A stretch of 64,000 nt of DNA from an uncultured Oligoflexia bacterium (GTDB lineage: Bacteria > Bdellovibrionota > Bacteriovoracia > Bacteriovoracales > Bacteriovoracaceae). The notes beneath the pieces are model-generated. The model was given only the letters and a program-made list of their open reading frames with translations, was not told the origin of the DNA and did not search any database. The stretch lies in the NCBI GenBank assembly GCA_913058265.1, contig CAJXPQ010000004.1, positions 1 through 64,000 on the forward strand. Reading direction: 5' to 3'. Each line of letters starts with the position of its first letter. Position 1 is the stretch's first letter. Position numbers and translations under genes: made by a program. Of the stretch, positions 1 through 7,409 are shown piece after piece.

Positions 1-96
1 TCTGTTGAGTCGTCTGCTACTACTTCTGTTGAGTCGTCTGCTACTACTTCTGTTGAGTCGTCTGCTACTACTTCTGTTGCATCATCTGCTATTACG
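1..96 (-). repeat. 24-bp tandem repeat encoding VVADDSTE
   Basis: Three perfect 24-bp units (1-24, 25-48, 49-72) and one diverged unit (73-96) lie inside the secreted-protein gene. 24 is a multiple of three, so copy number can change without a frameshift. The array runs off the left edge, so its total size is unknown. Confidence 0.95.
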
Positions 97-650
97 AGTG
101 ATCTCTTTGTTTCATCTAACGATTTTTTTATATTTTCATCGATGTCTCTTATTACATCTTCTCTTAAACTTGCACTCGCCTCATCACCACTCTTCTTAAT
201 GGAGATCGCCAGGTCTCTTTGGACTTCTTCACTATTTATAAAAGTACTTGAATTATCTATTGGAGTATCTGCAATTTCTAGAATTGGTTGAGCTGAAGAT
301 AGGCCGTCAAGACCTTCAAGTCTCGTGATAATATCGTCTGCAATTTCTTCTGCAGTTCTTGTATCTTCTGGGAAAAGAACTTCGCCTTCATTAACCGCCT
401 CTGCAACTTCACTAAGTTGATGATCGTTTGTTGTATCAACTTGCGCTGTAGGAGCACGTCCATCAACAGATAAAATACTATCTGCGAATTCAGCAACTTC
501 TTCTTTTGCTTGAAGCTTTGATGCTTCTTGGATAACAGGCCCTGATAAATTTGCATCTGTAATTTCGGCAAGGGCGTTAACCGAAAATGTGCTGGACAGG
601 ACTAGGGGTGATAACACCGCTAAGACCTTAAACAGGTTTTTTGTTTTCAT
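1..650 (-). CDS. Secreted protein with C-terminal octapeptide repeats (3' end missing)
   Basis: The reading frame starts with ATG at 650, preceded by a GAGGAGAG ribosome site, and stays open to the left edge, so at least 216 codons are present and the C-terminus is missing. Residues 1-28 form a signal peptide (MKTKNLFKVLAVLS, ending VNALA), so export is expected. The mature part is acidic, Ala/Glu/Asp-rich and probably helical. At the window edge it enters tandem copies of the octapeptide VVADDSTE, which continue out of the window. I do not recognise a family; acidic, low-complexity exported proteins are often surface or periplasmic. The function is unknown. Confidence 0.8.
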   Translation of the reverse strand, partial: MKTKNLFKVLAVLSPLVLSSTFSVNALAEITDANLSGPVIQEASKLQAKEEVAEFADSILSVDGRAPTAQVDTTNDHQLSEVAEAVNEGEVLFPEDTRTAEEIADDIITRLEGLDGLSSAQPILEIADTPIDNSSTFINSEEVQRDLAISIKKSGDEASASLREDVIRDIDENIKKSLDETKRSLVIADDATEVVADDSTEVVADDSTEVVADDST

Positions 651-866
651 GTACTCTCTCTCCTCGTTGTATTAAATCTATATACACTTATACATACAAG
701 AAGCATGCCAAAACCATGATCTAAGGAAGAGAATAAAAAGGTGTGTAAAAACAGTGTTTTAGGGGGTGATCTAATAGGCTATAGTGTTCTTTATAGGCAT
801 GCTAATTGATCATAAAGATAACACTGTTTAAACTTTAAACGGCCTATGTATTAATTTCAAGGGGGA

Positions 867-1034
867 CTATTTTTGAATTGGAGTGTTCGTTTGGTTATTA
901 GTAGAGACGAGTATTTTAATAATTTGAATTTGTTTTTTCTTAACATCAATAGAGATCTCTCTATCATTAACTTCTGCGCTAAATGTTTTCAGCGAAAAAA
1001 TTGCTACAAGAGTCAGTATTAACTTATAGATCAC
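867..1034 (-). CDS. Small secreted peptide, 55 aa
   Basis: A 55-codon frame starts with GTG at 1034 behind an AAAGGAT ribosome-site-like sequence and ends with TAG at 867. The product begins with a clear signal peptide (IYKLILTLVAIFSLKTFSA, cleavage expected after FSA). A short, charged, Lys/Asn/Gln-rich mature part of about 35 residues follows. It contains no cysteine and no family is recognised. It lies divergent from the NhaC gene. The match of signal peptide, start and ribosome site makes it more likely real than a chance frame, but there is no homology evidence. Confidence 0.5.
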   Translation of the reverse strand: MIYKLILTLVAIFSLKTFSAEVNDREISIDVKKKQIQIIKILVSTNNQTNTPIQK

Positions 1035-1125
1035 TTATTTATCCTTTCCAAATCGTTGAATTAAAAACTATAGTATGAACTGGGCCATAATGTGTCAACG
1101 TATTAATTTTATTGAGGATTGCCGA

Positions 1126-2568
1126 ATGATTAAAAAACCATCTCTATTTGTAGCTTTAACTCCTGTCATTGTTCTGATTGTTCTTTTAAGTTTTAATGTT
1201 TATGTCTTTAGTGACAACTCATCTTATGGGCCAAATCAATTAGCACTTTTATTTGCTGCAATTGTAGCAGCAGCTATTGGAGTTTTTCACCTAAAGCTCA
1301 ATTACTCTAAGATAGAGGACAAGGCGATTGATTCTATTGGTATGGCGATGCACGCCTTATTGATTTTATTAGTAGTAGGTTCTTTAATTGGTGTTTGGAT
1401 ACTAAGCGGTGTTGTTCCAACGATGATTTACTACGGTATAAAAATGATTAGCCCAACAGTCTTTCTACCAGTTAGTCTTATTATCTGTTCAGTTGTTTCA
1501 TTAGCGACTGGTAGCTCATGGTCAACTGTAGGTACAGTTGGTATTGCGCTGATAGGAATAGGGCAAACACTTGGTATACCTGAAGGCATGGTTGCAGGAG
1601 CAATTGTTTCAGGGTCATACTTTGGTGATAAGATGTCTCCATTATCAGATACAACAAATCTAGCTCCAGCAATGGCCGGGACGGATTTATTTAGCCATAT
1701 ACGACATATGGTTTATACATCAGGTCCTGCGGTCATCATTTCTTTAATCATATTTATCGTCCTGGGATTCTTTTATAATGGAGATTCAATTTCTACAAGT
1801 GAAGTTGATACAGTTCTAGGAGTGATGAATAGCAGCTTTAATATCACACCTTGGTTATTTACTTTGCCTTTAATTGTTTTTCTTTTAGTAAAGAAAAAAG
1901 TTCCAGCACTTCCAGCTCTACTGGCGGGAACGATCTTAGGTGTTGTTTATGCTGTTATATTTCAAGGAGAACTACTCCAAACTCTAACAGGTGGAAGTAA
2001 TACCTTTACTAAAACTTATGAGGTTGTTCTTTCTACCGCATTTGATGGTTTCAAATCTGAGACGGGTAATGCAGTTATCGATAAGCTTTTTAGTCGGGGT
2101 GGAATGTCGAGTATGTTGAACACTGTTTGGCTAATCTTAATGGCGATGATTTTTGGTGGGATGCTAGAGGTGACAGGTATGCTTAACAGAATTGCAGAAG
2201 CAATTCTAACAATGGTTTCAGGAGTCACAAGTTTAGTGGCCTCAACTGTTGGAACTTCAATCTTTCTAAACATTACGACATCTGATCAGTATATAGCGAT
2301 TGTTCTAACGGGACGAATGTTTAAAGGGGCTTATAAGGAGCAGAATCTCCATCCAAAAAATCTTTCTCGTGCTGTTGAAGATGGTGCGACAGTAACTTCT
2401 GTACTAGTGCCTTGGAATACCTGCGGTGCCTATTTTAGCTCTGTACTTGGTGTCGCTACTTTGACTTACCTTCCATTTGCATTCTTTAATCTTTTGAGTC
2501 CATTGATATCTATCTTACTTGCCGCTTCAAACAAAACTATGGAGCCATTGGATAAAGAAAAAGCTTAG
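1126..2568 (+). CDS. nhaC: Na+/H+ antiporter, NhaC family
   Basis: A 480-residue polytopic membrane protein with about eleven or twelve hydrophobic segments. The stretch SYFGDKMSPLSDTTNLAPA is the characteristic NhaC signature, including the acidic residues thought to take part in ion exchange. The family exchanges Na+ for H+ across the inner membrane, which suits a marine, salt-exposed cell. The frame could begin at 1075, but the ATG at 1126 has a GAGG ribosome site about nine bases upstream and gives a normal membrane-protein N-terminus, so I use it. It is monocistronic and converges, with no intervening base, on a radical SAM gene. Confidence 0.92.
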   Translation: MIKKPSLFVALTPVIVLIVLLSFNVYVFSDNSSYGPNQLALLFAAIVAAAIGVFHLKLNYSKIEDKAIDSIGMAMHALLILLVVGSLIGVWILSGVVPTMIYYGIKMISPTVFLPVSLIICSVVSLATGSSWSTVGTVGIALIGIGQTLGIPEGMVAGAIVSGSYFGDKMSPLSDTTNLAPAMAGTDLFSHIRHMVYTSGPAVIISLIIFIVLGFFYNGDSISTSEVDTVLGVMNSSFNITPWLFTLPLIVFLLVKKKVPALPALLAGTILGVVYAVIFQGELLQTLTGGSNTFTKTYEVVLSTAFDGFKSETGNAVIDKLFSRGGMSSMLNTVWLILMAMIFGGMLEVTGMLNRIAEAILTMVSGVTSLVASTVGTSIFLNITTSDQYIAIVLTGRMFKGAYKEQNLHPKNLSRAVEDGATVTSVLVPWNTCGAYFSSVLGVATLTYLPFAFFNLLSPLISILLAASNKTMEPLDKEKA

Positions 2569-3870
2569 TTAGTACTTTAAGAACTCAGGGAAGAAGCTAA
2601 AAAGATCTAGCTTTCTATCCTGATCAAATTTTTTCTGGAAACTGATAAACTCTTTAAACCCTCTTTCTTCTTGGGTACTTTCATCATTTGGAATAATATA
2701 CTCATCCTCAGAATTCATAAAGTTTATTATTTGTTGGATATTGTCCGTTAAGTAGAGGTAGTGATCAGGTAGTATCGCTTCATACTTCGCCTTGATACGA
2801 ACTAGTTTTTCTGAGGCAATTTCTTTAAGCTCCGGTGGAAGATAAGTAGACTTAAAGTATGTTGGAACGTGTACATTAATTAGGTTTGGAGTGGGTACGA
2901 TAAACTTAAATTGCTCTAAGTATTCATATAACTCTTCCATTCGTAAAATATTTAGAATCTGAACAGTTGTACTAACCATACACTCGGTAATATTATATTC
3001 TTCGTGGTGTTGGTCTATGAAGTGAAAGTTTTCATGTATCTTACTCCACTTAGATGGATACCGAATATAATTATTTAGATCACCTACAGCATCAACACTG
3101 GCTAAAATCTTAACAGACTTAAAGCTTTTCCATAGTTCTAAAACTTTTTTAGGAAGAATTGTCATATTAGTATTGTAGGTAATAGTGATATTCTTAGCGC
3201 TGTCGGCTTCAATACAAGTTTGAAGTATCTTTGACATTTGAGGTACAAGTAAAGGTTCACCACCTGCAAAGTGAAGATGGGTAAGCGTTGCTGCTTTTTC
3301 CTCCACATCTTGAATCAGTCTTTCTGAGTCAATCCAGAAGTATTCTTCATATGATTCCATAGTCTCTTTATCAAAAGTTTCTCTTTGTGGCTTCATATCA
3401 TTCCACTCTTTAATCCAAAGCTTTGTGGATCTTGGATTACACATTCTACACTGTAGGTTACATAGATTGCCTAAGCGATAGTCAGCGGATGTAATGGGGG
3501 CAGTTGTTGAGCCGTCTTCATTAGTCGATTCTAGGAATGACACATTATCTTCACTATAATTATCTATTTCAATATTTCTTCTTGATATTCCGCCGTGATT
3601 TTCGGTAATTAGACATCTTTTACAAAGTGCTGGCCACTTTCCATCCATCATTTTTTTTCGAATATCTTTCATGAAATTGGTATTCATTACTTCTTTTGAA
3701 GTTACCAGGTCAGATATGAAGATCTTCTTACCTTGATCATCTCTTATATGATTATCAAACTCTTCGCTAGTACAGCAAACCTGATAACTTCCATCTTGGT
3801 TAATGAAATTATGTGTCCATGCCAGAGGGCAGTAGGACTTGGAGAATTTTTCTTTTTCTTCATCACTCAT
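2569..3870 (-). CDS. N-terminal-twitch radical SAM protein, type A (lone copy)
   Basis: A 433-residue radical SAM enzyme. An N-terminal cysteine region (C14, C32-C33, C83, C86) resembles a twitch/SPASM-type auxiliary cluster moved to the N-terminus. The radical SAM CxxxCxxC follows at C137, C141 and C144 (CNLQCRMC), then the SAM-binding GGEP motif (LHFAGGEPLL). It is a paralogue of the two type A genes downstream on the other strand (3956 and 7410) but is more diverged. Its ATG aligns exactly with an ATT codon in those copies. The family makes SAM-derived radicals to modify peptides, sugars or small molecules; the substrate here is unknown. No precursor peptide gene is visible nearby. It is divergent from the 3956 gene. 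Confidence 0.88.
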   Translation of the reverse strand: MSDEEKEKFSKSYCPLAWTHNFINQDGSYQVCCTSEEFDNHIRDDQGKKIFISDLVTSKEVMNTNFMKDIRKKMMDGKWPALCKRCLITENHGGISRRNIEIDNYSEDNVSFLESTNEDGSTTAPITSADYRLGNLCNLQCRMCNPRSTKLWIKEWNDMKPQRETFDKETMESYEEYFWIDSERLIQDVEEKAATLTHLHFAGGEPLLVPQMSKILQTCIEADSAKNITITYNTNMTILPKKVLELWKSFKSVKILASVDAVGDLNNYIRYPSKWSKIHENFHFIDQHHEEYNITECMVSTTVQILNILRMEELYEYLEQFKFIVPTPNLINVHVPTYFKSTYLPPELKEIASEKLVRIKAKYEAILPDHYLYLTDNIQQIINFMNSEDEYIIPNDESTQEERGFKEFISFQKKFDQDRKLDLFSFFPEFLKY

Positions 3871-3877
3871 TTGTTCT

Positions 3878-3901
3878 ATTATACGTGCTAAATAGATGAA
3901 A
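3878..3901 (+). promoter_or_regulatory. Conserved block upstream of type A radical SAM gene, copy 1
   Basis: A 24-base block beginning ATTATACGTGC lies 78 bases before the ATT start of the type A gene. It recurs at 7336-7359 with 22 of 24 bases identical, 74 bases before the second type A gene. Conservation outside coding sequence suggests a promoter or operator. Here it sits in the divergent region shared with the 2569-3870 gene. Confidence 0.5.
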
Positions 3902-3955
3902 AGTTAATAGAATTATAATGAAATAAATAATATTAAAATTTTGCAAGGTGTTACT

Positions 3956-5236
3956 ATTAGTAAGTTTGATAAAGAAAAATTTGGAAAAACTTTTTGTGTC
4001 CTCCCGTGGATACATAGCTTTATTAATCTGGGTGGTGAGCATCAGGTTTGCTGTACTGGTGAAGAATTTAGTAACTATATTCTTGATGAAAATAATAAGC
4101 GAATGAACGTTTTAGACAATAAGTCAGTCGACGATGTCATGAACTCTCAGTACATGAAAGATTTTCGCCTCAAGCTGTTAGCAGGAGAGTTTCCAAATGC
4201 TTGTACTCGCTGTGCAGTGACAGAGAAAAATGATGGTATATCTAGGCGCTGTATTGAGAATGATCAGTATTCTGAATTAGTAGAAGACTTGATTGAAGAA
4301 ACGAAAGAGGATGGAGAAATTGATCCGAAAATTATTCACTCCGACTACCGTCTAGGAAATATTTGTAATTTAAAGTGTAGAATGTGTAACCCTCGCGCTA
4401 CAAAAAAATGGATTAAAGATTACTCAATTTTATCTGAGGACGTCCTGCCACAAGAATTTCTGAGTAAGATTGATAGCTACAAAAAGAGCCCTTGGCTTGA
4501 TTCGGAAATTCTTACGGATGACTTTCGAAAAAAACTACCAACAATGACAAGACTTCATTTTGGTGGAGGAGAGCCATTATACAACCCAAAGATGCTGGAG
4601 ATGTTAAGAATAAGTATTGAGATGGGCCATGCACACAAATTAACCATTTCTTACAACACGAACTTAACAATTTTAAATAACGAAATATTAGATCTATGGA
4701 AACAGTTCAAATCTGTGAAACTCTTAATTAGTATTGATGGATTTGGTGAACTTAATGATTATATACGTCCTCCTTCCAAATGGGGGGTTATTGATAAGAA
4801 TCTAAAGTTCCTTGATACTCATCATGCAGATTATAATATTGAAGAAATTATTGTAAGCACGACTGTTCAGATAAATAACGTTTTACACCTCGATAAACTA
4901 TTCAACTATCTTTGTGACTTTAGCTTTGTCGAAAGATGTCCAAACTTAATCGCATTATATTTCCCTCAACAGCTGTCTCTGATAACACTACCTAAGCCAC
5001 TTACTATCTTGGCCAAATTTAAAATAGACTCCATTCTTGAGAAAATAAAAAAACAAGATGGAGTGCAAGAGTATATGATACAAAATCTAAGACAAATTAG
5101 AGAGTCCTTGAAAATTAGAGAATCTCAAGACCCTAAATTGTTTAAAAAATTTGTAAAGTTTTCAAGAGAGTATGATAATGCAAACGGCTTGGATCTTTTA
5201 TCAGTAAACCCTGAGTTTGAAAAATTTATCTCTTAA
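3956..5236 (+). CDS. N-terminal-twitch radical SAM protein, type A, module copy 1
   Basis: Radical SAM enzyme of about 426 residues with the same layout as the lone type A gene: N-terminal cysteines in FCVLPW, QVCCTGEEF and CTRC, then CNLKCRMC, then HFGGGEP. There is no ATG or GTG in frame near the N-terminus. A TTG at 3941 has no ribosome site. The ATT at 3956 has AAGGTG five bases upstream and aligns with the ATG of the 2569-3870 paralogue, so I place the start there; a TTG start at 3941 would add five residues. It overlaps the convergent glycosyltransferase-like gene by 11 bases. The substrate is unknown; a partnership with the type B protein is inferred from the duplicated pairing. Confidence 0.85.
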   Translation: MSKFDKEKFGKTFCVLPWIHSFINLGGEHQVCCTGEEFSNYILDENNKRMNVLDNKSVDDVMNSQYMKDFRLKLLAGEFPNACTRCAVTEKNDGISRRCIENDQYSELVEDLIEETKEDGEIDPKIIHSDYRLGNICNLKCRMCNPRATKKWIKDYSILSEDVLPQEFLSKIDSYKKSPWLDSEILTDDFRKKLPTMTRLHFGGGEPLYNPKMLEMLRISIEMGHAHKLTISYNTNLTILNNEILDLWKQFKSVKLLISIDGFGELNDYIRPPSKWGVIDKNLKFLDTHHADYNIEEIIVSTTVQINNVLHLDKLFNYLCDFSFVERCPNLIALYFPQQLSLITLPKPLTILAKFKIDSILEKIKKQDGVQEYMIQNLRQIRESLKIRESQDPKLFKKFVKFSREYDNANGLDLLSVNPEFEKFIS

Positions 5237-5909
5237 GACTGAAGTATAAGCAAACGCAAAATCTTCTAAGGTTTAGCTTCAAGAAAGATGAAGAATTATA
5301 TCCATTATCAACGTCAGTAAAAAATAAGTGTTTTCGTAACTTCTTCAGTACTAATAAATAATAGTTTTCTTTTAAATTTATTATGTCTTTTTTAAACGAT
5401 TCTGAAAGCTCCAATTCCTTAACTCTTACTATGTTTATAGAGTCGCCTTTTGTATCCTGTATAACGACTTTAAACCTTAGAGACATTAGTATTGAGCATA
5501 GTTTATCGAGTAGAGAACCGATTGAGAAATCTTTGGTTTTTCTCACAGAGGTGGTTAAGTTATAAGGTAGAAACTCTTTGGAGCGAATAATACTCAACAT
5601 CTCGTAGATATTATCTTCCCACCCTTCATTAAAAAAAATAATATAATCAAACTCTCTACTTTTTGCATATTCAAGAGCAGTGATAAATGATTCGGCTCTA
5701 TTTGTTTCGCGGTTAATATCGATATATTTAAAAGGTGTTTTGAGCTTTTCGTATTCAAGCTTTGCTACATGTGCTGTTTGATCATTGCTGTTTTCATTTA
5801 TAAATAAGTGCTCATCTATAAATGATACAAGAAATTTATGAATAATTCTAAATAATGGCTGGATACGAATGTCTTGATTGTGTAAGGGATAGACAGCTAA
5901 TATTTTCAT
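5226..5909 (-). CDS. GT-A-fold glycosyltransferase-like protein, probably degenerate
   Basis: A 227-residue protein. The start (MKILAVYPLHNQ), a family-2-like FINENSNDQT segment near residue 40 and an FDYIIFFNEGWED segment near residue 90 match the order of motifs in family-2 glycosyltransferases. The position where the metal- and nucleotide-binding DxD would stand reads FNEGWED, so the key motif is altered and catalysis is doubtful. It has no membrane segment. Its ATG overlaps the TGA of the upstream type B radical SAM gene (ATGA), so the two are translationally coupled. It is absent from the second module, so it was gained or lost after the duplication. Confidence 0.65.
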   Translation of the reverse strand: MKILAVYPLHNQDIRIQPLFRIIHKFLVSFIDEHLFINENSNDQTAHVAKLEYEKLKTPFKYIDINRETNRAESFITALEYAKSREFDYIIFFNEGWEDNIYEMLSIIRSKEFLPYNLTTSVRKTKDFSIGSLLDKLCSILMSLRFKVVIQDTKGDSINIVRVKELELSESFKKDIINLKENYYLLVLKKLRKHLFFTDVDNGYNSSSFLKLNLRRFCVCLYFSLKR

Positions 5910-7183
5910 ACTTCAATCACAGGGGCAAGCTCTGGGTAAGTTGTTTTAAAGTCCTCAGATCTAATCATATCAAGTTTATTCGTTTGTTTTTGAAAACTCT
6001 CGAGTAGGTGCGTCAGGTCTTCAGAGTTCATAAAGTCAATTTGTTGCTTTAAACTACTAAAGAAGTAGCCCCAATCTGTATTAGGATGACTCTCTTTAAG
6101 AAAACTCATATAAGTAATGAGGTTTCCTTCAGCTATTTTTTTATATTTACTTGGTAAAACTTGCGTTCGATACTCGGACGGGTCTTGAAGAGTATTAAAG
6201 ATAAATCCATACTCATTAATAATCTTGTTATTAAAAAAGTAGGAATGGATCTGTGGGATCCGGTGAATATTGAACAGCTGTATTGTACAATTGATTTGAT
6301 AGACTGTATTTGTTAGCTCTCTTTGAACCTTGTTCACGTTTTCTACAAATTTAGACCAATTGAGACCTGATCTAAAGTATTCACCTCTTGATTCTATATC
6401 ATCTAGACTAATACTTAGATTAATCTTTTTAAATTGCTTCCATAGGTGAAGAAGATCATACTTTTTAAATTTCAAAACACTCATATTGGTATTGTAATGT
6501 AGCTCAACGTCAGTTTTACCTTTTGCAATTAGTAGTTCGAGGCACTTATAATGTTCTTCCATCATTAGTGGTTCGCCACCAGCAAAATAAGCAATTTCTA
6601 AATGATCCAAGCTTTCTTCTATGTCTTGCCATAGAGCAGGGTTTGTATCCGTTATGTTGATTAGTTTCTTTTCCTCAGATTTAAAATCCCATAGTTTTTG
6701 GTGATCTTCATACCAATTTGTACTTAGGGCAGGGGAGCAACCTCTACATTTAAAGTTACAAATATTACTAAAGCGAATATCTAAGTAGCGCATTTTTAAG
6801 TTTGTGCTGCTACCATCTGCTTTTGTACTTTTTAGAACGTCAGAGTGATGCTTGAACCAACGATTCATTCTTTTTCTCATGGTATCAATACCGCTCTCTT
6901 CAAGCTCATAGCACTTTGAGCAACTGTATACCGGTCTATCTGAGAGCATCAGTTTTCTCATGGCATTGTACTTTTCGCTATTCCAACCTTCATTGATACT
7001 TTTATCTTTTACATTGGCGTAGGGATCGTTAAAGTCGGATACACAGCAGGGAAGTACATCACCATTTGGTAGGATATGACTGTGAACCCATGGAAGCATG
7101 CAGAAGTGCTTACTCTTGTCGATATCTTCGGGAGTATTGATTTGAGGTTTTTCCTTAAATAGACTCTTTAGTATGCCCAGCAA
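5906..7183 (-). CDS. N-terminal-twitch radical SAM protein, type B, module copy 1
   Basis: A 425-residue radical SAM enzyme. The N-terminal cysteine set is C28 (CMLPW), C46-C47 and C88/C91 (CSKC). The radical SAM cysteines are C142, C146 and C149 (CNFKCRGC), followed by FAGGEPLM. It is closely similar to the 8697-9974 gene and clearly distinct from type A. It starts with TTG behind CGGAGAT, a good ribosome site. A near-consensus sigma-70 promoter lies at 7208-7236. It heads a two-gene operon with the glycosyltransferase-like gene. Function and substrate are unknown; similar proteins are often found near surface polysaccharide genes, which agrees with its partner. Confidence 0.88.
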   Translation of the reverse strand: MLGILKSLFKEKPQINTPEDIDKSKHFCMLPWVHSHILPNGDVLPCCVSDFNDPYANVKDKSINEGWNSEKYNAMRKLMLSDRPVYSCSKCYELEESGIDTMRKRMNRWFKHHSDVLKSTKADGSSTNLKMRYLDIRFSNICNFKCRGCSPALSTNWYEDHQKLWDFKSEEKKLINITDTNPALWQDIEESLDHLEIAYFAGGEPLMMEEHYKCLELLIAKGKTDVELHYNTNMSVLKFKKYDLLHLWKQFKKINLSISLDDIESRGEYFRSGLNWSKFVENVNKVQRELTNTVYQINCTIQLFNIHRIPQIHSYFFNNKIINEYGFIFNTLQDPSEYRTQVLPSKYKKIAEGNLITYMSFLKESHPNTDWGYFFSSLKQQIDFMNSEDLTHLLESFQKQTNKLDMIRSEDFKTTYPELAPVIEV

Positions 7184-7207
7184 TTGATCTCCGTTTTCAT
7201 TTAGTTA

Positions 7208-7236
7208 ATTAAAGGGAATGTTAAGTGTAATGTCAA
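7208..7236 (-). promoter_or_regulatory. Sigma-70 promoter of type B gene, module copy 1
   Basis: On the minus strand, TTGACA (7231-7236), a 17-base spacer and TTTAAT (7208-7213). The -10 box ends 24 bases before the TTG start at 7183. The same promoter occurs at 9999-10027 within a 39-base block (7199-7237) that differs by one base between copies. Confidence 0.8.
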
Positions 7237-7259
7237 AGGTGATATGACCTTTGACCTTT
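7235..7259. promoter_or_regulatory. Operator-like palindrome next to the -35 box
   Basis: AAAGGT (7235-7240), six bases, then ACCTTT (7247-7252) forms a perfect inverted repeat touching the -35 box. A direct repeat of GACCTTT follows (7246-7252, 7253-7259). The second module lacks all of this although the promoter itself is conserved, so copy 1 may have its own regulator. Confidence 0.4.
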
Positions 7260-7335
7260 AGATCTATTATCAATACTGTTACTTATACTTAATTATACTA
7301 AGGCTGTGATCTCATCGGAAATATTTTATGAACGT

Positions 7336-7359
7336 ATTATACGTGCCATATAGATGAAA
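7336..7359 (+). promoter_or_regulatory. Conserved block upstream of type A radical SAM gene, copy 2
   Basis: The counterpart of 3878-3901 (22 of 24 bases identical). It lies 74 bases before the ATT start at 7410, in the 226-base divergent gap between module 1 type B and module 2 type A genes. Confidence 0.5.
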
Positions 7360-7409
7360 TATAATTAAAGTGATAGATATATTGGAATTTCTTTTTGTGG
7401 AGCGTTAAT

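Noticed and set aside
1-96. Short direct repeats as a CRISPR array
   Set aside because: Units are contiguous with no spacers and encode an in-frame peptide.
5-199. Leu/Ser-rich plus-strand frame
   Set aside because: It is the antisense reading of the VVADDSTE repeat; the secreted protein on the minus strand explains the sequence.
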